Counted from the stretch's first letter, positions 1-7,535 are shown. The stretch: 15,957 nucleotides of DNA from Lachnospiraceae bacterium (GCA_900769115.1 CAAGFJ010000101.1:1-15957); one strand, 5' to 3'. Numbers and translations are program-made. The notes: generated by a model from the sequence alone, not told the origin.

Positions 1-63
1 ATATATACATTCAAGAATCCATATCCGCTTTTTATGTGAGTTAGCATATTATTAGGAGCATTA

Positions 64-115
64 GTGTCTGCTGCGTGCGAGTCGTAATGCGAATGTGCCT
101 GCGGCAACATGACAC
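64..115 (-). other. Strong hairpin in the left repeat copy (candidate structured RNA)
   Basis: On the minus strand GUGUC-A-UGUUGC (115 to 104) can pair with GCAGCA-GACAC (74 to 64). This gives an 11-base-pair stem with one bulged A and one G-U pair, closing a loop of about 29 bases. There is no T-run after it, so it is not a typical intrinsic terminator. The hairpin straddles the point where the right copy leaves the window. I can therefore not test whether the pairing is conserved between copies. It may be a 3'-UTR structure or part of a small RNA. Confidence 0.4.
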
Positions 116-181
116 CACCTCAAAGCCGGGCTCATACACTCCTGACATGCGCGTCCGTCCTCACTTACGCTGTGCAAGGGT
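103..181 (-). repeat. Left copy of a dispersed gene-3'-end repeat
   Basis: This 79-base segment is the reverse complement of 15879-15957, with one mismatch (position 120 against 15940). Read on the minus strand it begins five bases after the spoVAE stop codon and lies in the same sense as that gene. The element probably continues leftward past 103, but the right copy is cut by the window end, so the left limit cannot be set. It contains no transposase. A 35-codon open frame starting MSGVYEPGF runs through it on the minus strand (148 down to 41), but I see no convincing ribosome binding site. The region 1-102 holds nothing else that I recognise as a gene. Confidence 0.9.
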
Positions 182-186
182 GATTG

Positions 187-543
187 TCATTTGGTCATTT
201 TAGGCTGAAATATCAACGATGCCAAATATGCATATACTAAAGCCGCAGACGTTCCGACCGCTGCCATCTTAAATCCACCCCGGAACAATCCGATAAATCC
301 ATCCTGATCAATTGCCTCCTTGATTCCCTTCCAGAGATTATATCCAAAACCTGTAAGTGGCACCGACGCTCCGCTTCCGGCAAAATCAAGAAATGGCTCA
401 TATATCTGCAATGCTCCAAGTATTGCTCCAGTACATACCAAAATTACCATAATCCTGCCTGGCATCAATTTCGTCTTCTCCATAAGAATCTGTGCAGCGG
501 CACAGATCAATCCCCCGATAATAAATGCTTTCAAATAGTCCAT
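187..543 (-). CDS. spoVAE: Stage V sporulation protein AE (SpoVAE/SpoVAEb)
   Basis: A 118-residue integral membrane protein of the SpoVA complex, which moves Ca-dipicolinate into the forespore during sporulation and out during germination. Hydrophobic segments lie at about residues 5-22, 30-48 and 90-112. The motif VPLTGFG at 61-67 is characteristic of SpoVAC/SpoVAE proteins, and the length matches the family. The gene starts 14 bases after spoVAD, with GGAG ahead of the ATG, so the two are surely co-transcribed in the forespore inner membrane system. No further spoVA gene follows. The reading frame ends five bases before a dispersed repeat, so the 3' untranslated region is replaced by that element. 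Confidence 0.93.
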   Translation of the reverse strand: MDYLKAFIIGGLICAAAQILMEKTKLMPGRIMVILVCTGAILGALQIYEPFLDFAGSGASVPLTGFGYNLWKGIKEAIDQDGFIGLFRGGFKMAAVGTSAALVYAYLASLIFQPKMTK

Positions 544-557
544 CCAAACACTCCTCT

Positions 558-1571
558 CTATCCCTGCTGTCGTTTTTCAATTACAACTGCATGTGCAATT
601 CCCGGCACAGACTTTCCTTCATTATAGCTAACCGTAGATAATAATGCCCCCGTTGGTACGAACAGAATCCGCTGAATCAGACCATCACGCATTTCCTGCA
701 ACAGTTTTCCTGCCAATGTTACTGCAGAGCATCCACATCCGGAACCTCCGGCATGGGTATCCTGTTCCGGATCGTCATAGATCTCCATTCCGCAATCCAT
801 ATGCACATTGGAAATATCATATCCCTGATCCAGCAAAAGTTTACATAATATCTCTTTCCCTACACTTCCAAGATCCCCCGTTACAATCCGGTCATAATCC
901 TCCGGTCGTCTTCCATAATCCTTTAAATGCTGAAAGATTACATCTGCTGCCGCCGGCGCCATACATGCGCCCATATTCAAAGAATCTTTTACACCGTAAT
1001 CTACTACTTTACCAGTTGTAATCCCAGTTACCATCGTATCGCCATATTCCTTAGAAAGCACAAAAGCTCCACAGCCTGTCACCGTCCATGTAGAAGACAT
1101 TGGTCTTTGATTTCCATACTCCAACGGAAACCGGAACTGTTTCTCCGCACCTCCAAAATGACTGGATGCAGATGCCAATACCGTATCTGCATAACCGGCA
1201 TGAACCGTCATCGCACCTAATGAAAGGGCTTCCCCCATTGTAGAACAGGCGCCATATAATCCAAACAGTGGAATATCGAAATCCTTTACACCAAATGTCG
1301 TTGCAATCAACTGGCCTAACAGATCCCCTGCAAACATATAGCGAACATCCTCCGTCTTGATCTTCGCCTTACGAAGTGCCAACAGAGAGGTCTGCTTCAT
1401 CATTTCGCTCTCTCCCTCTTCCCAGGAATCCTTGCCAAAGGTAGCATCCTCTACCACAACATCAAACGTATCTTTGAGTGGTCCCTCGCCCTCCTTGGGT
1501 CCTACCATACATGCCGCCGACATAATGTACACCGGATTTTCAAATGCAATGCTTTGTTTGCCTTGTTGCAT
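558..1571 (-). CDS. spoVAD: Stage V sporulation protein AD (SpoVAD)
   Basis: A 337-residue soluble protein with a thiolase/ketosynthase-like fold. In Bacillus SpoVAD binds dipicolinic acid and works with SpoVAC and SpoVAE in its transport. Visible family features are the N-terminal FENPVYI segment, the YGACSTMGEAL stretch with Cys109 at the old thiolase nucleophile position, the ASASSHFGGAEKQFRFP segment, and a glycine-rich CGCSAVTLAG near residue 280. Full length for the family. The start is supported by GAGGTGA just upstream of the ATG. Normally spoVAC lies directly upstream; here the upstream 196 bases hold only a terminator and a likely promoter, followed by an unrelated gene. Confidence 0.95.
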   Translation of the reverse strand: MQQGKQSIAFENPVYIMSAACMVGPKEGEGPLKDTFDVVVEDATFGKDSWEEGESEMMKQTSLLALRKAKIKTEDVRYMFAGDLLGQLIATTFGVKDFDIPLFGLYGACSTMGEALSLGAMTVHAGYADTVLASASSHFGGAEKQFRFPLEYGNQRPMSSTWTVTGCGAFVLSKEYGDTMVTGITTGKVVDYGVKDSLNMGACMAPAAADVIFQHLKDYGRRPEDYDRIVTGDLGSVGKEILCKLLLDQGYDISNVHMDCGMEIYDDPEQDTHAGGSGCGCSAVTLAGKLLQEMRDGLIQRILFVPTGALLSTVSYNEGKSVPGIAHAVVIEKRQQG

Positions 1572-1611
1572 ATCTTCACCTCATTTTCATAATTGCTGTC
1601 TCTATGGCAAA

Positions 1612-1643
1612 CAATATATCCACAACAACTTCCTCTCATATTG
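1612..1643 (-). promoter_or_regulatory. Possible forespore (sigma F/G) promoter of spoVAD-spoVAE
   Basis: On the minus strand GGATATATTG (1621 to 1612) fits the sigma-F -10 consensus GGnnAnAHTR at every position. CAATA (1643 to 1639) is a poor -35 match, 17 bases upstream. The site lies between the upstream terminator and the spoVAD ribosome binding site, where a promoter must be. spoVA operons are forespore-expressed (sigma G in Bacillus). A clear sigma-G -10 (CATnHTA) was not found, so the sigma factor is uncertain. Confidence 0.3.
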
Positions 1644-1656
1644 TCGCCAATAAAAC

Positions 1657-1710
1657 AAAAAAACTGCCACGTAGTTAAATACATCTGTATTCTTATCCTA
1701 TGTGACAGTT
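1657..1710 (-). terminator. Intrinsic terminator after the CbiE/T-like gene
   Basis: Minus-strand AACTGTCAC (1710 to 1702) pairs with GTGGCAGTT (1670 to 1662), one G-U pair included. An inner AATAC/GTATT hairpin extends the structure. Seven Ts follow (1663 to 1657). It sits 58 bases beyond the stop codon of the upstream leftward gene and separates that gene from spoVAD. Confidence 0.8.
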
Positions 1711-1767
1711 TATTCTTATCTTAATATGTGAAATTCTTTCAATGAATATGCAACAAAAATATGTAAT

Positions 1768-2682
1768 CTATTCTGCCGGTGTTCCACTGATCATCCACGG
1801 TGACGGCTGTGCAACCATAACACTTCGCTTATCCGTTTTCGATACGGAAATCTGCAATACCTCGGTATCGCTGATATTATATTTTGCAAAAATGTTCTTA
1901 ATATTCACTAGCATATCCAACTCTAGCGTATACACAATGAATTGCATCTTCGGATTCACTTCCAACAATACCCTGATCTCATCCTCTAACCGCTTGGATG
2001 CCACAATAAATGCCAGTCTCGGAATTGGAACATTTGCCATATTCTCTTTCGTTACACCTGATATAATCTCAATATTGTGTACTCCAAACTTACTTACGTT
2101 ATCCTGCAATGCACGCATATCCCGTGCATCCGGTTCTACCGCGATGATCGTTCCCTCACTTGCTTCAATGGCTGCCTCAATGGCAATACTTTCTCCGCTG
2201 ACAATACAGATCGTATCACCCACATCACAAGAAAGCATATTCATAATAACGGCACGAATCTCATGTCCGACATAATTCACAGACCCCTTCGAGAAAAATT
2301 CATTCTTGATACCGTATCTGGAAGCTTCCCGCGTATTCTCATTGATAATGAAGATCACTGTTGGTTCTGCAAGCTTATAGTCCATCATCTCTTTGACCTT
2401 ACAGGTCTCTACCTCATCACCTGCAGCAACACCCTTGCCGATCCACATATCATAGTCGCCGTATCCACCTTCCCACAATTCATAGAACAGATCCGGCTGG
2501 CTCTCATCTGCAAAGATCATAACTCTCTTGTGCGTCTCAATTGTCGGCAGCACGTTCTTCTTCTTTCCACAAATATTAAGCATCTTAATCTTCTCCGGGC
2601 TGACCTCCATCCGGTCTGCAAAGTTACCTACCCACGCCAACATCTCGTTATTGTTGTACACTTTCATTCCACTTGATCCCAT
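1768..2682 (-). CDS. CbiE/CbiT-like (precorrin-6Y/7 methyltransferase-like) stand-alone protein
   Basis: A 304-residue protein. The second half (about 130-215) resembles CbiT, the decarboxylating precorrin C15-methyltransferase. KGSVNYVGHEIRAV matches the 'TK.EVRA' entry motif, followed by VGD, IEAAIEASEG, IIAVEPDARDM and NVSKFGVHNIEIISG. The first half (45-118) resembles the C-terminal part of CbiE, including the VIFIINEN strand. The SAM loop normally reads DIGAGTGS but here is CIVSGESIAIE, so several conserved glycines and the acidic residue are missing. No other cobalamin gene is nearby. An upstream GTG at 2688 is possible, but GGGAGG lies 9 bases before the ATG at 2682, which I therefore prefer. 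It has its own promoter and terminator. It may be a repurposed or inactive methyltransferase; function unknown. Confidence 0.7.
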   Translation of the reverse strand: MGSSGMKVYNNNEMLAWVGNFADRMEVSPEKIKMLNICGKKKNVLPTIETHKRVMIFADESQPDLFYELWEGGYGDYDMWIGKGVAAGDEVETCKVKEMMDYKLAEPTVIFIINENTREASRYGIKNEFFSKGSVNYVGHEIRAVIMNMLSCDVGDTICIVSGESIAIEAAIEASEGTIIAVEPDARDMRALQDNVSKFGVHNIEIISGVTKENMANVPIPRLAFIVASKRLEDEIRVLLEVNPKMQFIVYTLELDMLVNIKNIFAKYNISDTEVLQISVSKTDKRSVMVAQPSPWMISGTPAE

Positions 2683-2714
2683 AATCACATACCTCCCACA
2701 TCTACAAATGTATC

Positions 2715-2743
2715 AGACTTTGCTCCCATAATTGCAAAAGTCT
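2715..2743 (-). other. Leader hairpin upstream of the CbiE/T-like gene
   Basis: On the minus strand AGACTTTTGC (2743 to 2734) pairs with GCAAAGTCT (2723 to 2715), with one bulged base and a 10-base loop. It lies between the predicted transcription start (about 2758) and the ribosome binding site. There is no T-run, so it is not a terminator. A regulatory or stabilising role is possible. Confidence 0.35.
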
Positions 2744-2764
2744 ACACCTCGTAATATCTATTAT

Positions 2765-2793
2765 ATTGTACCATATATCTAGCATATCTACAA
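2765..2793 (-). promoter_or_regulatory. Predicted promoter of the CbiE/T-like gene
   Basis: On the minus strand TTGTAG (2793 to 2788), a 17-base spacer, and TACAAT (2770 to 2765). The -10 matches the consensus at five of six positions and is preceded by TG at the extended -10 position. The -35 is weak. The predicted start lies about 75 bases upstream of the start codon. Confidence 0.6.
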
Positions 2794-2893
2794 CGAATAA
2801 CCTATATTCAACAAGTCATATTCTTATTCATTACAATCAAAATAGACCAAGTTAAAATCATATTCCTTTTTATGCCAACCTGACTGATTATAA

Positions 2894-4600
2894 TTACATC
2901 TTTATCAAATTCCGGCATCGATTGAGCATTGCATATATCTCCTGTTTTCTAGGCAGTACCAGATTACCCGGAATATGATTGCCGCAAAACGCTGCAAATC
3001 CTTTCTTCCCCATCTGTTGATACAATTGCTCTACACCATCCTGTAGTGTAGTCTTTCCCCCGAATACATGCAGCTTCATGTATTTCAATATTTGTGCTAG
3101 TGCATTTAATTGTTCCGTATCTACAAGCTGTTCCACATAACGCAGATCTACCGTCTCTTTGTTGATCGAGATTCCATCCCTTCCCATCGTCTTCATCTTA
3201 ATACGATTGTCCTTTTGGAATGCATTATCTTCCTTAACAACTCGATGCATCTTAGGTTTTGCGGACAGCTCTGCCTTCTCCGTTGGCATAGGGAAATTCT
3301 CTGCCTCTTTCTTCGCAAATGCCGTAATCTCCATCGGTTCATAACGGTTCATCTGAAGGATGGTATCCGCTTTGTGAAAATATGACCCACAGCTTCCTGC
3401 CACTAAAATTGTGGAGATTTCATAGCTTTCATACAATTCCCGTACCCGGTCAATAAACGGAATGATCGGTTCAACATCCCGCTGCACAACACGCTGCATC
3501 AACTCATCCCGTATCATGAAATTCGTTGCACTGGTATCTTCATCAATCAGAAATACAGAAGAACCCATCTCGATCGCCTCTACTGTATTCGCCGCCTGCG
3601 ACGTACTTCCACTGGCATCCTCAGTGTAAAACGACACCGTATCCTTACCGTTTGGAAGATTCCGGATAAACATGGAAATATCCACATTCTGTATGCTTCT
3701 TCCATCCTCTGCCCGCAGCTTCATAGCAGAATCATCCGTAATAACATATTCTCTTCCATCTCCTGCGATATGATTATATACCCCTAATTCTAATGCCTTT
3801 AACAAAGTAGATTTGCCGTGATATCCACCGCCCACAATCAGCGTGACACCCTTTCGGATTCCCATACCCTTCAGGACCCCTGCATGTGGAAGATCCATAG
3901 TTACTTCCATGCTCTCCGGTGCCTGAAATGCTACCGCATCCCTCATAGGAAGCATCGATACTCCTGACTTTCGTGGTAATATTGCCCCATTTGCCACAAA
4001 TGCGACCAGGCCCTGTTCTGCCAACTGCTCCCGAATATAATGCTGATCTTCCGCAAGATTGGATGCGTTCTGCAGTTCCTTCGCTGCATAGGCATCGGCA
4101 TATAAGGTCTGTTTCACACAAATAGGAAGAAACTCAAATAATATCTTCTCTAATTCTCTCGCATTGATCGTTCTCCCATTTGCTGGGAATCCAACCTCCA
4201 TACGCACAGTAACCCTGCCTGATTGCTCATCTATGGTACAGGCACTTCTGTCAAGAATCTCCTGCCCCGGATCACTTACACTGATCAAACCACTCTTACC
4301 AGAACCCTTTGCCTTAAAAGAATAAGCATGTACTTTTGCTGCCAGTTTCCGCAATATCACATCCTGTAACGCAATTCGCTTCCATGGCATATCGTACAAT
4401 CCTTTATCAAATGCCGCCCGTTTTCCCTCTACGATCACACTCACCTTAGACGGAGCTGCAAACGGATCGCCCTGTACATGGTCAATCGACAGGATATACC
4501 CGCCAAACTGATATTGTCCTTTTGTATCTTTGTATGCCGGATAACCCTTGTGGTCGATCCGATGCAAACATTCTCTCAAATCATTGTCTTTTAACATCAT
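2894..4600 (-). CDS. ABC-class ATPase of the PF09818 family (function unknown)
   Basis: A 568-residue soluble protein that I assign to the 'predicted ATPase of the ABC class' family. The Walker A motif is GGGYHGKST (257-265), following the typical lead-in GMGIRKGVTLIV. A degenerate ABC signature lies at about 329-336 (ASGSTSQA in place of LSGGQ). Walker B reads VFLIDEDTSATNFM (349-362). Residues 1-230 form the family's own N-terminal domain. The C-terminal quarter carries basic patches and an MGRDGISINKETVDLRYVEQ segment. No membrane segment or permease partner is present, so it is not a transporter. A trypanosome relative (MRB1590) is an RNA-editing factor that binds RNA, so a nucleic-acid role is possible. 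AAGAAGG precedes the start; the second ATG is equally usable. Divergent from marR. Confidence 0.85.
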   Translation of the reverse strand: MMLKDNDLRECLHRIDHKGYPAYKDTKGQYQFGGYILSIDHVQGDPFAAPSKVSVIVEGKRAAFDKGLYDMPWKRIALQDVILRKLAAKVHAYSFKAKGSGKSGLISVSDPGQEILDRSACTIDEQSGRVTVRMEVGFPANGRTINARELEKILFEFLPICVKQTLYADAYAAKELQNASNLAEDQHYIREQLAEQGLVAFVANGAILPRKSGVSMLPMRDAVAFQAPESMEVTMDLPHAGVLKGMGIRKGVTLIVGGGYHGKSTLLKALELGVYNHIAGDGREYVITDDSAMKLRAEDGRSIQNVDISMFIRNLPNGKDTVSFYTEDASGSTSQAANTVEAIEMGSSVFLIDEDTSATNFMIRDELMQRVVQRDVEPIIPFIDRVRELYESYEISTILVAGSCGSYFHKADTILQMNRYEPMEITAFAKKEAENFPMPTEKAELSAKPKMHRVVKEDNAFQKDNRIKMKTMGRDGISINKETVDLRYVEQLVDTEQLNALAQILKYMKLHVFGGKTTLQDGVEQLYQQMGKKGFAAFCGNHIPGNLVLPRKQEIYAMLNRCRNLIKM

Positions 4601-4634
4601 GCGTACCTTCTTTACCTATTATTCTATGCATCAA

Positions 4635-4663
4635 AGTCTAACATACTCTCTTCAAAATAGCAA
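4635..4663 (-). promoter_or_regulatory. Possible promoter of the ABC ATPase gene
   Basis: On the minus strand TTGCTA (4663 to 4658), a 17-base spacer and TAGACT (4640 to 4635). Both boxes are only moderate matches. It lies 35 bases upstream of the start codon and about 20 bases from the marR -35 box, so one bound protein could affect both directions. Confidence 0.35.
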
Positions 4664-4681
4664 AAACATACTGCTATCAAA

Positions 4682-4710
4682 TTGACAAACCTCTCTTCAT
4701 CTGTTATTCT
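4682..4710 (+). promoter_or_regulatory. Predicted marR promoter
   Basis: A perfect TTGACA (4682-4687), 17-base spacer and TATTCT (4705-4710). The predicted start falls at about 4717, immediately before or inside the palindrome at 4718-4731. Confidence 0.65.
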
Positions 4711-4717
4711 ATATCTC

Positions 4718-4731
4718 GTTGACAAGTCAAC
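4718..4731. promoter_or_regulatory. Candidate MarR operator palindrome
   Basis: GTTGAC-AA-GTCAAC: perfect six-base arms around a two-base centre. It sits at the predicted transcription start of the MarR gene, 33 bases before its start codon. MarR-family proteins commonly repress their own gene by binding such a palindrome over the promoter. Autoregulation is inferred. Confidence 0.55.
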
Positions 4732-4763
4732 ATTTTATTTCAGTTCTATCGTGGGGGATTATT

Positions 4764-5210
4764 ATGATCAATCGTTTTGAATTATTTGCAACAACCATTA
4801 CACAGATATATAAAAACTTACAACGAATTAAAATGCAGGAAATGTCCGGCTTTGAATTACGTGGCACCTACGTCATGTGCATGTTTGAATTAAACCGCAA
4901 CCCGGAAGGACTGACAATTACGCAATTAAGCCAGCTCTGTGGTGAAGATAAAGCTGCCATCTCCCGTACCATTTCTGAATTAGTAAAACGTGGTCTGGTT
5001 ACAGGTAACAACGATAAGAAATATCGCGCCCCACTTGTTCTGACCAAAGAAGGACAGGAAACAGCCGCTAAAATTGATGCATTGGCCTCTGCCGCCGTAG
5101 AAGCCGGAAGTAATGGACTGACACCGGAAGAGGTTAAGAGCTTCTACAAAGCCCTCACCACAATTTCCGACAATCTGAATAACTATCTGATCGATACGCC
5201 AGATGAATAA
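4764..5210 (+). CDS. MarR-family transcriptional regulator
   Basis: A 148-residue DNA-binding protein of normal MarR length. The winged helix-turn-helix is clear: LTITQLSQLCGEDKAAISRT (50-69), then recognition-helix continuation ISELVKRGLVT and a wing NNDKKYRAPLVLTKEG (82-97). Helices at each end form the dimer interface. The start is the ATG at 4764, because GTGGGGGA lies five bases before it. An in-frame TTG at 4719 is rejected because it lies within the operator palindrome and lacks a ribosome binding site. Divergent from the ABC ATPase gene, which may be a second target besides autoregulation. The ligand is not predictable from sequence. Confidence 0.9.
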   Translation: MINRFELFATTITQIYKNLQRIKMQEMSGFELRGTYVMCMFELNRNPEGLTITQLSQLCGEDKAAISRTISELVKRGLVTGNNDKKYRAPLVLTKEGQETAAKIDALASAAVEAGSNGLTPEEVKSFYKALTTISDNLNNYLIDTPDE

Positions 5211-5231
5211 CTGATAACATATATTGACTTC

Positions 5232-5262
5232 AAAGCTGTTACATTTCGTAGCTGTTTTTTTT
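5232..5262 (+). terminator. Intrinsic terminator of marR
   Basis: AAAGC-T-GTTAC pairs with GTAGC-T-GTTTT around a five-base loop, with one U-U mismatch and two G-U pairs, running into eight Ts (5255-5262). It begins 21 bases after the stop codon. Confidence 0.7.
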
Positions 5263-5300
5263 CCTCTAGAAGTCACCCATTTGCTGTAGATGCACCTATC

Positions 5301-5330
5301 AAAAAAACCTGCCACATAATGTGACAGGTT
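5301..5330 (-). terminator. Intrinsic terminator of the glutamine synthetase gene
   Basis: Minus-strand AACCTGTCACA (5330 to 5320) pairs with TGTGGCAGGTT (5316 to 5306), one G-U pair, followed by seven Ts. It lies 35 bases past the stop codon. Its stem closely resembles that of the terminator at 1657-1710. Confidence 0.88.
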
Positions 5331-5364
5331 CTTCCTATACTTATATACTCTTTGAAAATATCTA

Positions 5365-7479
5365 TTATACGTAGAATAACAAATCCTCGTACTGTGGGAA
5401 TGGCCAATACTTCTTATCCACAAGTGCTTCCAACTTATCAGCAGGAGTTCTAACTTCCTCCATCGTTGCGAAGACTTCGTCATGGAAGCATCTAGCTGCC
5501 TTCTCCATATCATCCTCTAAGTCAATTGCCTTTTCATCTAACTGCTCTAGCTTAGTAACTGCTGCAGTCATCGCTTTCAACTCTGTTGCGATATCCTTAA
5601 GAATACCCTCCTGTACAGATGTATCTACACCAACAGCCTTCAGATCATTGACACCCTTAGCCATATCTGCTGAGTATTCCATAACAGCCGGAACAATCTG
5701 CTTCTTAGCCATATCAAGCATTGTCTTAGCTTCAATATTGATCTGTTTTGCGTAGTTCTCATAATAGATTTCTGCACGGGATTCCATCTCAGCCTTGCTA
5801 AGAACAGCAAACTTCTCAAACATTGCAATGTTGTCCTCATTCGTAAATGCAGATACTGCATCAACTAAGCACTTGATATTTGGAAGTCCTCTTCTCTCTG
5901 CCTCTGCAATCCACTCTTCAGAGTAACCATTGCCATTGAAGATAATTCTCTTATGCTTTGCAATTAACTCTTTGATCTTATCATGTACAGCCATATCGAA
6001 GTTATCTGCCTTCTCTAACTCATCTGCGATCTCACAAAGAGAATCAGCAACGATCGTGTTAAGGATTGTATTTGGTGTAGCGATAGACTGTGTAGAACCA
6101 ACCATACGGAACTCAAACTTATTACCAGTAAATGCAAATGGTGATGTACGGTTACGATCGGTTGCATCCTGCATAAAGGATGGAAGTGTTGCAACACCTG
6201 ACTCATATGTCTTACCCTGTAATGAACTGGTAGCTTCACCTGTTGTATCTAACTGCTTCAATACGTCATCTAACTGCTCACCTAAGTATACAGAGATGAT
6301 TGCAGGAGGTGCCTCGTTAGCTCCTAATCTGTGATCATTACCAGCGGAAGAAGCAGAAAGTCTTAACAGATCTGCATGCTCATCAACTGCTTTCAGGATA
6401 GCAACTAAGAATAATAAGAACTGTACGTTCTCATGAGGTGTCTTACCTGGCTCTAACAGGTTCTGACCATCATCTGTTCCCATAGACCAGTTGTTGTGCT
6501 TACCGGAACCATTGACACCAGCAAATGGCTTCTCATGTAACAGACAAGCAAGGCCATGACGCTCTGCCACTCTCTTCATTGTCTCCATAACTAACTGGTT
6601 ATGATCGGTACCCACATTCGTTGTTCCATAGATTGGAGCTAACTCATGCTGGCAAGGAGCTACTTCATTATGCTGTGTCTTAGCTGTAATACCTAACTTC
6701 CATAACTCAATATTCAGATCATTCATATAAGAAAGAACTCTCTCTCTTACTGTACCAAAATAATGATCATCTAATTCCTGTCCTTTTGGTGGCATTGCAC
6801 CAAATAAGGTACGTCCTGTGAAGATTAAGTCTTTACGTTTTGCATAATCTTTTTTATCTACTAAGAAGTATTCCTGCTCTGGTCCAACGGATGTTGTAAC
6901 CTTCGTAGCTGTTGTGTTACCAAATAACCTCAAGATACGAAGTGCCTGCTTATTAACTGCTTCCATAGAACGAAGTAATGGAATCTTCTTATCCAATGCC
7001 TCTCCTGTGTAAGACGAAAATGCGGTTGGAATACAAAGAATGGTACTTCCATCTGTTGATTCTTTGATAAATGCCGGTGATGTACAATCCCATGCTGTAT
7101 ATCCTCTTGCTTCGTTTGTAGCACGAAGTCCACCAGATGGGAATGAAGAAGCATCCGGCTCACCCTTGATCAATTCCTTACCGGAAAACTCAAGTAACAC
7201 TTTACCGTCTGAAGTTGGATTGATAAATGCATCATGCTTCTCGGCTGTGATTCCCGTCATCGGCTGGAACCAATGTGTATAATGTGTTGCTCCCTTTTCA
7301 ATTGCCCAGTCCTTCATTGCATTTGCAACGGTATCAGCAATTGCAGGATTCAATTCCGTTCCTAACTCGATTGTCTTCTTAAGTTCTTTATAGACCGCCT
7401 TTGGCAAGCGCTCTTTCATTGCTGCATCATTAAATACGTTAGATCCGAAGATCTCTGCTACATTCACCTTTTCACTCAT
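5365..7479 (-). CDS. glnN: Glutamine synthetase type III (GSIII)
   Basis: A 704-residue cytoplasmic enzyme that makes glutamine from glutamate, ammonia and ATP. Length and motifs are those of the large GSIII class (first known from Bacteroides and Butyrivibrio), not the ~450-residue GSI. Motifs are the N-terminal GSIII block (ATHYTHWFQPMTG, 64-76), metal-binding GPEQEYFLV (199-207), NEVAPCQHELAP (271-282), KPFAGVNGSGKHNNWS (317-332), AGNDHRLGANEAPP (379-392) and NRTSPFAFTGNKFEFRMVGS (443-462). The C-terminus is the usual YWPFPQYEDLLFYV-type end. GGAAAGGAAG precedes the ATG. It is monocistronic, with a good promoter, an attenuator-like leader and its own terminator. The symbol glnN is the usual one for GSIII; glnA is also used. 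Confidence 0.96.
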   Translation of the reverse strand: MSEKVNVAEIFGSNVFNDAAMKERLPKAVYKELKKTIELGTELNPAIADTVANAMKDWAIEKGATHYTHWFQPMTGITAEKHDAFINPTSDGKVLLEFSGKELIKGEPDASSFPSGGLRATNEARGYTAWDCTSPAFIKESTDGSTILCIPTAFSSYTGEALDKKIPLLRSMEAVNKQALRILRLFGNTTATKVTTSVGPEQEYFLVDKKDYAKRKDLIFTGRTLFGAMPPKGQELDDHYFGTVRERVLSYMNDLNIELWKLGITAKTQHNEVAPCQHELAPIYGTTNVGTDHNQLVMETMKRVAERHGLACLLHEKPFAGVNGSGKHNNWSMGTDDGQNLLEPGKTPHENVQFLLFLVAILKAVDEHADLLRLSASSAGNDHRLGANEAPPAIISVYLGEQLDDVLKQLDTTGEATSSLQGKTYESGVATLPSFMQDATDRNRTSPFAFTGNKFEFRMVGSTQSIATPNTILNTIVADSLCEIADELEKADNFDMAVHDKIKELIAKHKRIIFNGNGYSEEWIAEAERRGLPNIKCLVDAVSAFTNEDNIAMFEKFAVLSKAEMESRAEIYYENYAKQINIEAKTMLDMAKKQIVPAVMEYSADMAKGVNDLKAVGVDTSVQEGILKDIATELKAMTAAVTKLEQLDEKAIDLEDDMEKAARCFHDEVFATMEEVRTPADKLEALVDKKYWPFPQYEDLLFYV

Positions 7480-7535
7480 AAGATAATACTTCCTTTCCTC
7501 TTCTTTTATTCACGAACCGGTACGTACATTTTCAT

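Noticed and set aside
41..148. A 35-codon gene in the left repeat (MSGVYEPGF...)
   Set aside because: No convincing ribosome binding site, a multi-copy repeat, and a non-synonymous change as the only difference between copies.
644..1220. Plus-strand open frames across spoVAD
   Set aside because: They are antisense shadows of spoVAD with no ribosome binding sites and low-complexity His/Arg-rich translations.
2077..2731. Long plus-strand open frames opposite the CbiE/T-like gene
   Set aside because: Shadow frames; the minus-strand protein shows clear CbiT-like motifs, the plus-strand ones show none.
4719..4763. N-terminal extension of MarR from a TTG at 4719
   Set aside because: The extension falls on the predicted operator, and GTGGGGGA sits correctly before the ATG at 4764.
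4980..5513. Minus-strand frame spanning marR, both terminators and the glnN end
   Set aside because: It crosses two terminators and the tail of GSIII in another frame, with no recognisable protein features.
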